Part shown: one piece after another, positions 19,266 through 29,660 of the stretch
Numbering within the stretch: the first letter of the stretch is position 1
Layout of the letters: each line of letters starts with the position of its first letter
DNA from: Chlamydomonas sphaeroides
Taxonomy: Eukaryota; Chlorophyta; Chlorophyceae; Chlamydomonadales; Chlamydomonadaceae
Assembly: GCA_001662425.1 (NCBI GenBank)
Contig: BDDC01000343.1
Coordinates: 1 to 30,067 of the forward strand
Reading direction: 5' to 3'
Length of the DNA: 30,067 nucleotides
Made by a program: the position numbers and the translations under genes
The notes under the pieces: generated by a model
What the model was told of the DNA's origin: nothing
Database searches by the model: none
Seen by the model: the letters and a program-made list of their open reading frames with translations, nothing else

Positions 19266-20156
19266 TCGCCCTCGGGCGTCAGCGCCGACGCCAGCTGCAC
19301 GGCCACCGCCTCAGCGAAGCCCGCGTCCGGCACCAGGCGCGGCAGCACCGCCAGGCCGTCCAGGGTGCCGGGCTTGAGCGCCTCGCGGAGGCTGGCCAGC
19401 TGTCGGGGAGGGGGATTGGGACACGGGATGCGGGGAGGAAAGGGTGCTGGTTTGGGTTGGGTTGGTGCTGCCGCGAGGCGCGCGGGATTGGGCCGCTGCG
19501 TAGCGATGGGTTCGCCTGCCGTGACGCAATGGCAGCGGCTGGGGACCCCAAGGCACGAGAGCAGGCCGGCGCACGGTCGGGTGAGCGAGGGCGTGCTGTG
19601 CGGCGAGGAGGGCTGCGGTGCGGTGGTGCGGTGGTGCGGGGGCGGGGTCCCCAGCGGGGGTGTGGTCGTCCTGCATGGGTGCAGCTTGGGTGCAGGCGCA
19701 TGCGGGCGGGCTGCCTGCCGCGCCCAGCCCTGGATGCATAGCGATGCAGATGAAGTAGCCCCAGCACCCCGGCACCTGCGTGTTGATGACGCTGTACTTG
19801 CGGATCACGTCGTCCCACTTGAGGATGGCAGCATTGTGCTTGAGGCCGTGGATGACCTCCTGGATGGAGCGCTGCAGGTCCGAGGCGCGCGCCCGAACCT
19901 GTGTTTTGGGACCACAGCAGGGGCGCGGATCAACCCTCCTTCATGCAGGTGATGAAGAGGGGTGCGGGCCCCCCGGGCGTGCAGGCAGGGGGCCGGTCGG
20001 ATGCGCGCGGGCAGGGGCCCCCTTGCCGAAGTGGCACTTGAGCGGACGTGGCACGTCGGTCTAGCTGTCGGTGTGTGCGTGCTGCCTGGAAGTGTTTTTA
20101 CTCCTTAAGGGCGTACGCACCGCGTTAAGGTTGCCTTGCGTCGGCCCAGCGCCCAT
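17823..20156 (-). CDS. MED8: Mediator complex subunit 8-like protein (MED8), 244 residues
   Basis: Six exons on the minus strand, all in phase: 20156-20121, 19898-19776, 19399-19184, 18764-18660, 18270-18165, 17971-17823. The N-terminal half holds DLQRSIQEVIHGLKHNAAIL followed by KWDDVIRKYSVINTQLASLR. This fits the MED8 pattern of a helix, then W-x-D-(I/V)-(L/I)-x-x-Y-(S/A)-(M/V)-(V/I)-N-x-(Q/E)-L, close to the plant form. Residues 70-125 continue with LAVLPRLVPDAGFAEAVAVQ and a long Ala run; the C-terminus is Ala-rich and low-complexity, ending ALMFLLTGSR. MED8 sits in the Mediator head and links activators to RNA polymerase II in the nucleus. At 244 residues it is near animal MED8 and shorter than land-plant MED8. 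The first exon is only 12 codons, with a GTGCGT donor. It is divergent from the cystatin gene at 20438. The call rests on one motif-rich exon plus overall layout. Confidence 0.68.
19138..19163. repeat. CA microsatellite in MED8 intron
   Basis: A run of about eleven CA units with one ATA interruption lies in the intron between MED8-like exons 3 and 4. A related TG-rich patch lies at 18872-18899 in the same intron. Confidence 0.85.
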
Positions 20157-20195
20157 GAGGGCAACTTTGGGGTCCCCAGCCGCGGCCATTGCGTC
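19523..20195. repeat. 29-bp inverted repeat flanking MED8 exons 1-2
   Basis: 19523-19551 (GACGCAATGGCAGCGGCTGG...) is the reverse complement of 20167-20195 with one mismatch. One arm is in intron 2; the other lies just upstream of the MED8 start codon. They enclose exons 1 and 2. Confidence 0.8.
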
Positions 20196-20437
20196 GCGTG
20201 GTAATAATCAAAATTATAGGTATCTCAGAGGTCCCTGTGGTCGCTGTGGAGGTTGGATTAGTACCCGACGCATGGGCTTTCGCAAAACTGCGCTCAATCC
20301 CTTGACGCCTTGAGCCTTGACAGCGCTGGGCACCGGTGAGGCACCATACGTTACACAACATCCGCAAACACGCTACTTCTGTATTCTTCAACCTAGACAC
20401 TGAAACAAGGCTTTTGCCGTTTTGGTTCTGTGGCCCA
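20157..20437. promoter_or_regulatory. Divergent promoter region between MED8-like and cystatin genes
   Basis: Only 281 bp separate the two start codons, so both promoters and 5' untranslated regions must lie here. It contains one arm of the 29-bp inverted repeat (20167-20195) and an AT-rich patch (GGTAATAATCAAAATTATAG) at about 20199-20219. That patch is the only candidate core-promoter element seen. Confidence 0.45.
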
Positions 20438-21642
20438 ATGTCGTGTCGCTCGCTGTTTGTGCTGCTCGCGGGCTTTGCCCTGCTGTCGTCGGCCTCGGCG
20501 GGCCTGCTGGGCGCGCCCAAGGAGCATGACCTGAGCGACCCCGAGATTTCCAGCGCTGCCAACTTCGTGGTGTCGTCGATCCGCAGCAACCAGTGCTCTG
20601 GTCTGTGCTCGGGACTTGCTGAGAATGCCGATGAGCTGCACCTTGTCAAGGTCCTCAAGGCTGAGAGCCAGGTGAGGCATTCCTCGCTCACGGTCTTTGC
20701 CGCAGCGCCTGTCATTGCAGCCTCTGTCGCCTCTTCGGAACTGCCAAATCCTGGACATCACCGCTTGGCAAGACAGTGCCGCAAAGATAACTGCCTCCCC
20801 TTCGTCCGCCTATTCGCCAGGTCGTCGCCGGCACCAAGTGGCACCTGGAGCTGCTGATGGCGGACGCCGCCGGAAAGCAGGCACGCATTGATGGAGGCGC
20901 CCTTAGCAGCAGGCGCAGCTTCGCAGCGGGCGCAGTGGACTGGGAGGCACGTCACAGCAACCGTGGGGGTCACGTCTGCTTCCGCACGGCCCTAGCACGC
21001 TGCCCTGGATTTAGCCCAGGACGCGTGCGGCCGCTCTGTAATGGGGCTACCGGTATCCGGGCACTGCACATTGGCGCACTGAGCCCTCTGATAGGCGGTC
21101 GGCAGGTGCCCTGCCGGCGCGCCCTAACCGCCGCGGCACCAAGGGCATCGTTGCACGACGTGGCCCAGGCAGCGCACACCTGGCCGCACTTCGGCTGGCC
21201 GCAGCCCTCACCCTGAATGGCTCTGGTCAACGCACCCTTCGCCCCAGCTTACCGCCTACCCACGGCCTTCGCTCCGTGCCCCTAACCCCAACCCCAACCC
21301 CTACCCGACTTCATCAGGTGGTGGTGACCACCACCGTCTGGTCGCGCCCCTGGCTGGCCGCCAAGAACGACGCGGCCAACCCGGCCACCCAGATCACCAA
21401 GCTGTCGTACAGGTGCGCGCACACCGCGAGGACAACGTCTGGTGCGGGGTGTGTGCGTGTGCGCTGTGCCGTAAGCCCCCACCTGACAGGCATGCGCGCC
21501 CTCGTGGCATCAATTGCGGTCGAGCACTGCTCACCCGCTCGCCAGGGTACATTTTTTGGCCCACGGTCCCGATCGTCATCCACGGAAGGCTCCACGGGCC
21601 GCCCGCTGCCCCGCCCGCAGGTTCCTGGACAACACCGCGTAA
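20438..21642 (+). CDS. Secreted cystatin (cysteine protease inhibitor), 136 residues
   Basis: Exons 20438-20671, 20821-20880, 21318-21412 and 21621-21642 join in phase. Residues 1-21 are a signal peptide (MSCRSLFVLLAGFALLSSAS-A). The mature part starts GLLGAPKEHD, giving the conserved N-terminal Gly, followed by the helix DPEISSAANFVVSSIRS. The inhibitory loop QVVAG (78-82) spans the first intron, and the second loop contains RPW (108-110). These are the three contact points by which cystatins plug papain-type proteases, so the product probably inhibits cysteine proteases outside the cell or in the endomembrane system. Length is normal for a single-domain cystatin. Two cysteines, C53 and C57 (CSGLC), are unusual and recur in the neighbouring paralogue. 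Exon 2 ends at a GC donor (CAG|GCACGC), so intron 2 is GC-AG. The last exon is seven codons. Confidence 0.85.
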
Positions 21643-22389
21643 GGTGGTCCGCTGCATCGCAGGCGCCGGCTGCGGTTCGAACGGGCCGTCAGTGCTGGCG
21701 GCATGGGCTGGAAGGCGGCCGGTCGTGGCCCCCTGCGGGCAGATGCCACTGCGGCGCGGGGCGGCGGGGTCGCCCGCCAGGCCAACATCGCTGTGCGTGA
21801 AGCCGGCGTCGCCACACGCACGGTGGCAATGAGCGGCGGAGTACATTTTGCGGCCCATCGCCACTGCAGCAGCGCTGACGTCGACTTGTGCGGTGCGGTT
21901 GTACCATACGATGTGCCGGTGCTGGCCGGTGGCCGCCTGGACTGCGTTGGGTGTCTGGCCCGCTTCGTGGCGTCTCTGGCACCGCTCAGCATGACTGGGG
22001 CGCTGGCGCTTGCCGAGTGGCGCACGCAGTTTGGCACGGCTATCGAGTCGGCATGTACTATAGCCTGACTTCAAAGCCGGCGCACTTCATGTCCAGACGT
22101 GTGTTTCATGTGTGCGTGTGCCGCCCTCGCGGCCGGCTGCGCGGCGGGATGACGCAGGGCGTGGCCGCAGCAGGTGGGCCTCCGCAGGCCCTGAGTAGTG
22201 CACTTGCCTGGGTGTGGGGCGCCTCCCGCGGTCCGTGGCTTTGGTATGCATATGATGTGCGCGTTGGTGTTAGTTGGTAACAGGGATCTCTCGTGGGGAT
22301 CTCCCCTGGGTTGCAAACCTGCGTCCAGGCTGGACCAGGTGCTGTGCTGGGGCCAGGCAAAGCTGCTGCTGCGAGGCGATGTTGTTTGC

Positions 22390-22394
22390 TGTAA
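22390..22394 (+). terminator. TGTAA polyadenylation signal, first cystatin gene
   Basis: TGTAA on the plus strand, about 750 bases after the first cystatin stop codon and 262 bases before the second cystatin start. Position and motif fit the 3' end of the upstream gene, with a long 3' untranslated region as is usual in volvocine algae. Confidence 0.45.
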
Positions 22395-22655
22395 ACTCCT
22401 TGGCAGTGCAACTTTCCCTTCTCGTGGATGTTTCGGGCAGGGGAGTTTCGGGTTTGGGGTTCGTTGGGTCCATGGCCTTGTGGTGCCCCACCAGCCACCG
22501 TTGCAGCCCCATATCCGAACATGCACACGGCTCTGGCGACGCACGCCAATATTGCTAGATGCCGGCCGCTGCGGCACCTTTCTCGCGACTTCCGAAGGAG
22601 ACCTAGCGCACTCTTGGTACATCGCCGAACCTCGCTGCTCCTGCTTACATCTGTG

Positions 22656-22979
22656 ATGGCTACTTTTGATAGTGATCCGCCGATGGTTGGTGGCAAGACA
22701 GTCGCGGGTGCGGCGGATGCCGACATTGTCGGAGCTGCCCAGCATGTCGTGGCCGCTGTCAACAGCAACGCTTGCGGAGCGCTGTGCGCAGAGCTAGTCG
22801 CGATGGCGCCGCTCGAACTGAAGCGAGTAGTGTCGGCCTCGCGGCAGGTACGTGAAGCGAGCCGAGAGGTGGGCCCGCCTCGAAGCCCGCGAAGGCCCAC
22901 GGCCCCTCCTTACGGCCGCATTCCCTACCCGCAATGGCCCCGGTGGCTCCTCGCCACGCACTGATACCCGGGTGCTATT

Positions 22980-23021
<42 letters not shown>

Positions 23022-24025
23022 CGCTGGAGTGTAACATATATGGTACACACACACACACACACACACACTGCGGTAACGCGGGCTGGGCCGGGACTCGGGG
23101 TCCTTGCGGGCGCTCCTGGTTGGGCTTCCTTCCGCACTGGCGCACCTAACCACTGCATTCCCTCTACGCACGGCCGGCGCGCCATTCTCCCTGGTGCGGT
23201 TTTGTCTTACTATTGTACTTATACTTATTTCTGAACACACAAGTCAGGCCACGAGCGCGCTCCTGTCGATTTCGGGGTCCAGAAGTGGCTTAGCCAATGG
23301 CAGCACCAGGGGGGCCGCACGTTCGGTTGGAGCAAGGGGGGCCGGCCTCCCGCCAGGCCCGAGTGGCACCGGAGGTCAGGGGCGCGCCGCGCGCCGTTGC
23401 GGTGCCGACAGCCAGCCTAGACGCGCACAGCCAGCGAGGTCACCGCTGCCACAACCGAGTACCGGCTGTCACTCCGTACCAGTGCCCAAGGGCTGGCGCG
23501 CGCCGGGGCGGCGGCACGAGAATCATACCGTTAAGCGAGGCCACTGACCCGTGCGACCGTGTCCCGCCTCCCGCCTGCCCGGCTCCCTCGCGGCCTCCCA
23601 CAAACCCCCTTATCCTCCTAGGTGGTGGCCGGGACCAACTACCGCCTTGAACTGCTGGTGGTCACAGCCGCGGAGCAGCAGGTGAGGAGGCGGCAAGGAA
23701 GGGGTCGAGGAAGGAGGGAGGCTGCGGCCATGGCCTTGGGCGGGGCAAAACACTTGCGGGGGACGGGGCGAACTCCCACCCGCCGCCTCCACCCACCGCC
23801 TCCACCCGGCCCTTGTCACACGCCTCACAGCCCGCCCAACACCGCCTGCTGCCGATGCCCCCTCCTCATCCTCCCCCCACCACCGCCGCACAGCTGCTGG
23901 TCAGCGCCACCCTGTGGAGCCGGCCCTGGCTGAGGGGCGTGGACGGCGCCGACGGCCCCGCGGAGCAGGTCACGCGGCTCGTGTTCAAGCCGGCAGCCGC
24001 AGAGGCCGGCGATGCGGGGCCGTAG
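22656..24025 (+). CDS. Second cystatin, no evident signal peptide, 127 residues
   Basis: Exons 22656-22847, 23622-23681 and 23894-24025 join in phase 0. The protein has the N-terminal Gly pair in MVGGKT, the helix DADIVGAAQHVVAAVNSNAC, the QVVAG loop (64-68, again split by an intron after Q) and WSRPW (92-96). It is a tandem duplicate of the 20438 gene: both introns interrupt at matching points and the middle exon is exactly 60 bases in both. CGALC (C40, C44) matches the CxxxC of the first copy. From ATG 22656 there is no signal peptide, so a cytosolic inhibitor is likely. The frame is open upstream with an Arg-rich stretch (RRPSALLVHRRTSLLLLTSV) that could be a targeting sequence, but its codon use looks like untranslated sequence. 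Intron 1 holds two CA microsatellites. Confidence 0.82.
22981..23068. repeat. Two CA microsatellites in cystatin intron
   Basis: About 19 CA units at 22981-23019 and about 12 more at 23045-23068, separated by 25 unrelated bases. Both lie in intron 1 of the second cystatin gene. Confidence 0.95.
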
Positions 24026-26719
24026 CAGGTCAACGATAGCGGTCGACTGGCGCCCGTGCCCAGCGGCATGCGGTCCCAGCAGCATGTGGGCTGTGCGTGG
24101 GGCACACCTGCGGCCGCGCCCTCATGACTCAGCTACCTGACCAGGTTTTGTGTACATGTGCAGTTGGACTTCGCGGAAGGGTGTGGAGGGCCATGCCAAG
24201 CGCAGCGAACAGCGGTCGACTGGGCTATGCAGCGCGGGGCTCCGCGGACCTGGACGCACGGGATGGTGGCTGCGAGCGCTGTGAGCCGTTGACTGGGGTT
24301 TGGGTGACGTTGCTACCGGCAGTTGCTCTGCAGCGGCATGCCGCAGGGCGGGTGTGTGCGCGCGCACGGAAGGGCTGCACGGATGGGGGCGGGCAGAGCC
24401 CACGATGGCCCTCTAGCTGCTGGCCGCGGGATATGGCGGGATACCAGCCAGGACGAAGCTACGGGCATGACCATCGCGGCGGCGGGAGGCTCCTGCTGTC
24501 CTGCTTTGCTGCAGGAGGTGCATGCGCGCGTGTGGGGCCGCGCGGTATGAGCGACACTGGATGGGGCATGGGGGGCGGCGCAGCCCGCGGAGCCCGGACG
24601 GAGGGTCCTCCGGGAAGCTGTGGCGTTGGTGCGTGGGTAGCGGGTAGCGAGGGCAATCCGTGTGGGATGGAGGGCGTCGCGGCGGCCAGGGTGTGGGTCG
24701 AGCGCAGTGGGACGGGGCAGCCCCGACGCAAGGCCGGGGGCTGCCAGTACCGGCGGTTGTCTCGCTCAAGGTACTCTCCGATGACTTCCACGCTGGTTCA
24801 AAGTAACAAGGCCCCTGCTGGATCGCTGGTTGGAAGGCCCTCGGGTGGGAGGGCCTGGGGATTGGCGGGGCCGGTGGCGCGCCCTGCGCTTCCTGGCGTG
24901 GGTTTGCAGCAGCCAAGCGAGGGCTGGAGAGGGCCGGTGGCCGCGCAGCCCGGCTCGGGCGTCCCGTCCAGCGGCGGCGCAGAGCCGCAGACCTGCTGCC
25001 GAGCTGTCAGCTGCCACGTTGCAGCTCTGGTTGGGGAGCCAGCGCCCGCTCAGTGGAGAAGGTGCTCCCATGCAAGGAACACGGTGGTGGACCGTGGCCT
25101 CGCTAGAACGTGCTTATGTCATCAGCGGTGCGCGCCTTTACCCGCTGCCATGTCAGCAGGGATGTGCAACTTTCCCTAGCGCGCGATGAGCTGGGTGACT
25201 CCAGTGTCCAGTCCCAAACGGTTGACCGGTCGGAACACTCCGGGTAAAGTCGTTCAAGATACAGGCCCTGCGTTCAGCTGCCGCGGGCGGCATGGACCCG
25301 CGCGCCCCGGGCTGCCTCGCGCGGCTACACCATGCACCCCGGCACCTGTCCTGTCACGGCAGAACCAGGCAACCAGCATCTGTCCTGCGACCCAACAGCC
25401 ACTGCAGACTGCGCCCCCGCCGTGCCCCATGCAGGCTAGCGTAGTCCGAGCTGTCAGCTGGCCCGCTGCGCATGCTGCCGGGACCGGGCGCGTGAACCAT
25501 CGAGTTGCCTCCACCCCACCTTCTTACTTGCCCTCTTGCGGCGCAGACCGGCACACCTACCCGTAACGCGTACGTACGCAGGCGGGCGTGCGCCCAGTTG
25601 CCGTGCGAGGCCGCAAACTCATGACACGCACCAGTTCGTAGATACCAAGTGCCGCGGTGCTCAGGTGCCTCACACACGCCGCAGCCGCTGCCCAGACAGC
25701 TCGGACCGCACCAGTTGCCAGCAGCCGCCAGCCCCCAAATAATGCGAGGGGCCTGCAGCACCACCTGCACCCCGCTGCGCGGGAAAGGCCGTCACACCGC
25801 TCAGCCCCAGCTAGCAACACCGCCTGCGCATGCAGCAGCAGCAGCAGCCGGCCGGCAGCACACCACACATGGCAGCCCGCCGTGGCGCTACCATCATCAG
25901 CTGAGCGAACTGCCGCCATGTCAGCCCATCCCGGCAGTGTGTGGCTCGCGCTAGGACGACGCAGCCGCGTGCCGCGCGCACACGCAGGCTTGCAGGCAGG
26001 CCGCAGGCTACGACGAAGCCGCGAGCGACGGTGACAGGCGGCCATGTGGGTTGGCAGCCACGGTCACGCCGCCGATACCCAATACGAATGCATTCCTTAT
26101 TTTTGAAGCTATCTCACTCGCACTGCGCCGTACATCTAGACAGGCGAGGCCGAAGCCGCGGCCACAGGCCATGAATTGTGCGCGCTGGCGGTGCCGGTAC
26201 GGGCCCGGGGCGGGCCGTCGGTCATCTACGCAACACGCGCGCACACGCACTGGTTTGGCGCGCGCTGCGCCCTTCCCACCCGCACCGGCCCAAACTCAGC
26301 CACAACCCATCATGGAAACGCACCCACCTGCACGCGAGCCCACGTGCCACCGGACCGGACCGGACCGCAGCACACCTCGGGGAGGGGTCGCTGATCGCCC
26401 CGACACCCGCCCGCCAGCACACCCTAGGACAACGCGACGTGCACGCACACGCGCGAGTCAATCTATGAGCAAGCAGGGGGCAGGGCGAGCTAAAAATGCC
26501 CGATGCCCGCCTGCCGCAGCGCACAAGCCGCCTTACTTGCAGCTTGTGCCGCTGCTCGTGCCCCATGACAAGGGCTTTACCGGTGCGCATACAGCTGCGC
26601 AGACACATTGAACGACGGATGGACTCCGCTACATATGTTCAAAAAACAAACAAAAAATAACCACGGGCGCGGGCGCTGCCCTGCGATGTCAGCGACATGG
26701 CGGGCGGCAGAGTGGCGCC
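24026..26719. other. 2.7 kb with no convincing gene
   Basis: This lies between the second cystatin stop and the kinase stop and must contain both 3' untranslated regions. A plus-strand frame is open for 360 codons (24097-25179), but its translation is Arg/Gly/Cys-rich with random-looking codons and no domain. Minus-strand frames are similar. Small repeats include a CAG run at about 25829-25847, three CGGAC units at about 26353-26369, and an A-rich patch (AAAAAACAAACAAAAAATAA) at 26641-26660 just past the kinase stop. No TGTAA was found on either strand. Confidence 0.45.
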
Positions 26720-29660
26720 TCACGCGCCGTAATCGATTGCATCTGCGCACGACAGCGGCCCCTCCGCCAGCTGCTGCTGCAGCAGCGCCAGCCGTGCCGC
26801 CACCTCCGCTGCCGCGGGCCTCCGCAGGGGGTCCGGGTCCCAGCCCTCCTCGATGAGGGCCACGAGCTTGCGGGGCCAGCGGGCCAGGTGGCAGCCGGGC
26901 GCGGGGGGAGGCGGCGGGATGGGCGGCCGGGCGCTGTGCAGCGTGACCTGCGGGAGGGAGGGAGGCGGGATAGCGATGGGCCAGGCGGGAGGGGAGGGGA
27001 GGGCGGGGGCTGGGACACCGGCCATCGAGGGTTGGGGATGGAGGCGCCCCGGAACGGAAGGAAGGGCGGGGACACGCATCATGCATCATGCATCAAGCAC
27101 GATGGCATCCTCATCCTTGCATGACTGCGCGTAACGTTACGCATCTCCGTACCGCTGCCGCGCGCCAGGGAACGCGCAACATCACTTCACGATGTGCCTT
27201 CGAACCCCGTCAGAGCCGCCGCCCCCGTACCTGTGTGGCGATGTTGACCGTTGAGAAACCTTCCCACGGTCGGCAGCCTGGTGTGGCAGGAAGGCGGTAG
27301 AGGGCATAGGACCGCTGCTTGTTCGGCCCTGTCCTTGCGCTGGGTGGGAGGGACACGGCCGACCTCGCCCGGCCCTGTCTCGCTGCCTAGCGCCGCACGG
27401 CCCGCCCTCCCGCCCACCTGCCAGCATCTCCCACAGCACAATTGCAAAGGAGTACATGTCCTGGGATGCGCCAGGAGGGGGAGAGGCGTAGAGGCGTCCG
27501 TGCGTGGTGTTGCGAGGGGTGCGGGAGGAGGTGAGGGAGGTGAATCAAGGGTTGTGTCATGGGTTGGTCACGGCTGGCGTCACGGGTGGCGTCACGGGCA
27601 CCTCACGGTACGTTGGCAAGCAGCCAAGGCGGCGGCGAGATGTTCCTTTTGTGCCAGTGGCACCAGCAGCAAGATGGTGCCAGTGTTTGTGTACAAACGC
27701 GCGCTGCAATGCCAATGCCGCAACACCCCGCCCGCCCTCGTTGCGCTCGCACCATCTTGTGCGACAGGCGCCGGACTGTGAGCAGGTAGCACTCCTGGGG
27801 ATTTCGGGTTTCAGGGTTTTAGGGTTTGGGTCCAAGTATAGGGTTCAGGGTGAGCGCAGGAGGGGCGGCGGCAGTGGGGTCGATGGGCAAGGCAGCAGGC
27901 GCGGGAACGGAAATAAACTTGTGGCTGTGCGTGTGCGTTACGCGGATGGAGGGGCACGCGAGCAAGGGCTGCCGTCCCACGACCCAATTGACCAACGCCC
28001 GCCATCCATCCACGCAGTGAGCTGCTTCCGTTCCTCTCGCCAGCCCCGCTCCTCGCTGCCGGCCCCACTGCCACGCACCGGTGCGTTGTAGGGCGTCTGG
28101 GGGAGGGGTGGATGGGGAGACAGGCATAGATGGATGGGGCAACGAACCACGCGCGGATGACGTTGGCGCAGATCAAGGCAGGTAGACATGGACATTGAAG
28201 TCCAGATAGGCTGACTCATAGGCTGACGGACAGGCCCGCCCATCTATCCTCCGAAACCCAGCCCACGTTTCAAACCATGCCCCAACGGACCTTAGTCCCG
28301 CCGCACGCTCCGTGCTCACCCCCTCACACCGTCCCCCTGCAATCCTGCATCTTAATGATGCCTCACCCGCGCGTGCTCCCAACCCAACACACACGCGCAC
28401 GGCCAACGCACCACTCCACCCCGGGGCGCGCTGTGCCGCGTGTGGGGTCCTGTTCTACTTGACACCTCAACACACGGGCGTTACGTTTGCCCCTGTTCCT
28501 AACGGCTGTGTAGGACGGACCCCGCTCAGTGGTGTTGATGTCAGCTGGCAATCCTGCTAACAAGGACGTGCTGGGCCGGGCCAGCCGGCTGGTATCAATG
28601 CCCGGTTCCACGCACAGTTCCACACCCACACCGGCCCCCACTGCCTGCCCTTCTCCCACCCCACCGCTCCTGCCCCGCACCCACCGTGCCCGCCTCCGGG
28701 TGCTGCGTTGCCAGCTGTGTGTGGCGCAGGCGGCTGAGCCCAAAGTCCTGAGGGGAGAGGGGCGGCAGGAGAGGGAGCGGCGGTTGGGCCGTGCTCCAGC
28801 CCAGCCATCCATCCTCCTGCCCATGCTTCCAGCCTCCTAGCGCCCCCGGGCCTCCACCCGAGGCCCCACGCACCGGACCCCAAACCGCACCCATCACTCG
28901 TGTGAGCGGCCTGGCTCCCGAGGCCCCTCCTCTGCCCTTCTCCGCCGCCGCAGCCCTGCTGGTGGCCCGCACCCACCGCCAGCTTGACCGTGGGCTGGTC
29001 GCCCCAGGCGTCGTTCAGCAGCACGTTAGCAGGCTGAGGGGGGGCGAGGGATCGGCAGGGAAGCCCCGGAGCAGGATCAGTTGCTCAAGGGCGCTCAGCG
29101 TTCCTGACCTCTGCCCCCGCCTCCTAGCTGCCCTCCCTCCCCTCCCCTCCCATCCGCTCCCATCCCCTGCCATCCCGGCTCACTCCTCCCACAACCCATC
29201 GCGCGCGTGTGCTCCTCGGCACATCGCCCCACCTTGAGGTCCCTGTGTATGACGGTGGGGTGCAGGTAGGCGAGGCCATGCGCCATGCAGCCTGCGATGT
29301 GGAGCACCTGGGGGCAGGGGGCGTGCCAGGGGTGAAGCGCGCTATGGAGGGCGGGGGAGGCGGGCGCGGCAGTTGCCAGCATGACACGGCGTATGGCCCA
29401 CAATGGCGGCCACGCACAGTGGTGTATGAAGCGGCGCGGCACACAGCCACGGGAGGGGCAGGTGGGGTGTGGGATGTTGATGTGGGAGGCGGATGTCAGC
29501 AACGTGCTGGGCGCCCTCGCTCGTCCCAACCGTACTACAGCCGTACTACAGCCGTACCACAACCGTGCTGCAGCCCCACCTTTGGCAATGGCAGCAGCAG
29601 CGCGCCTCCCGTGCCGCCGTACAGCAGGCGCTGCAGGGAGGTCTCCATCAGCTCCAGCAC
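26720..29660 (-). CDS. Ser/Thr protein kinase, C-terminal part (5' end outside window)
   Basis: Nine exons on the minus strand, all in phase: 29660-29580, 29307-29233, 29033-28977, 28747-28685, 28096-28079, 27794-27753, 27460-27418, 27259-27231, 26947-26720. In order they give the hinge region (VLELMETSLQRLLYGG), the helix before the loop (GLAYLHPTVIHRDLK), the catalytic loop HRDLKPANVLLND, the magnesium-binding DFGLSRL, the P+1 segment TPYNAPE, subdomain IX (DMYSFAIVLWEMLAG), and subdomain XI (EEGWDPDPLRRPAAAEVAAR). The tail ends DAIDYGA-stop. HRDLKPAN with catalytic Asp and Lys marks an active Ser/Thr kinase; the DMYSFAIVLWEML style resembles tyrosine-kinase-like (RAF/MLK-type) plant and algal kinases. 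The glycine loop, ATP-binding lysine and any regulatory domain lie upstream beyond 30067; no such exon is visible at 29661-30067. Substrate and pathway cannot be inferred. Confidence 0.88.
27806..27830 (+). repeat. Interstitial telomere-like repeat
   Basis: GGGTTTCAGGGTTTTAGGGT, followed by TTGGG, contains one exact TTTTAGGG and two degenerate TTTAGGG-like units. TTTTAGGG is the Chlamydomonas telomere unit and TTTAGGG the Volvox/plant unit. It lies in a kinase intron, just upstream of the exon that supplies the Glu of the APE motif. Confidence 0.5.
29530..29573. repeat. Short CCGTACTACAG tandem repeat
   Basis: About four head-to-tail copies of an 11-base unit, CCGTACTACAG, with the later copies degenerate. 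It lies in the kinase intron between the 29660-29580 and 29307-29233 exons. Confidence 0.75.

Noticed and set aside
21576..22074. Open frames on both strands between the two cystatins
   Set aside because: No domain, no exon signals; the region is best read as 3' untranslated and intergenic sequence of the first cystatin.
20438..24025. One gene encoding a two-domain cystatin
   Set aside because: The first copy has its own in-phase last exon ending in TAA at 21640-21642, followed by a TGTAA signal, and the second has its own ATG.
24097..25179. 360-codon plus-strand ORF
   Set aside because: No introns, no domain, Arg/Gly/Cys-rich translation and codon use unlike the true exons. In GC-rich DNA stops are rare, so long chance frames are expected.
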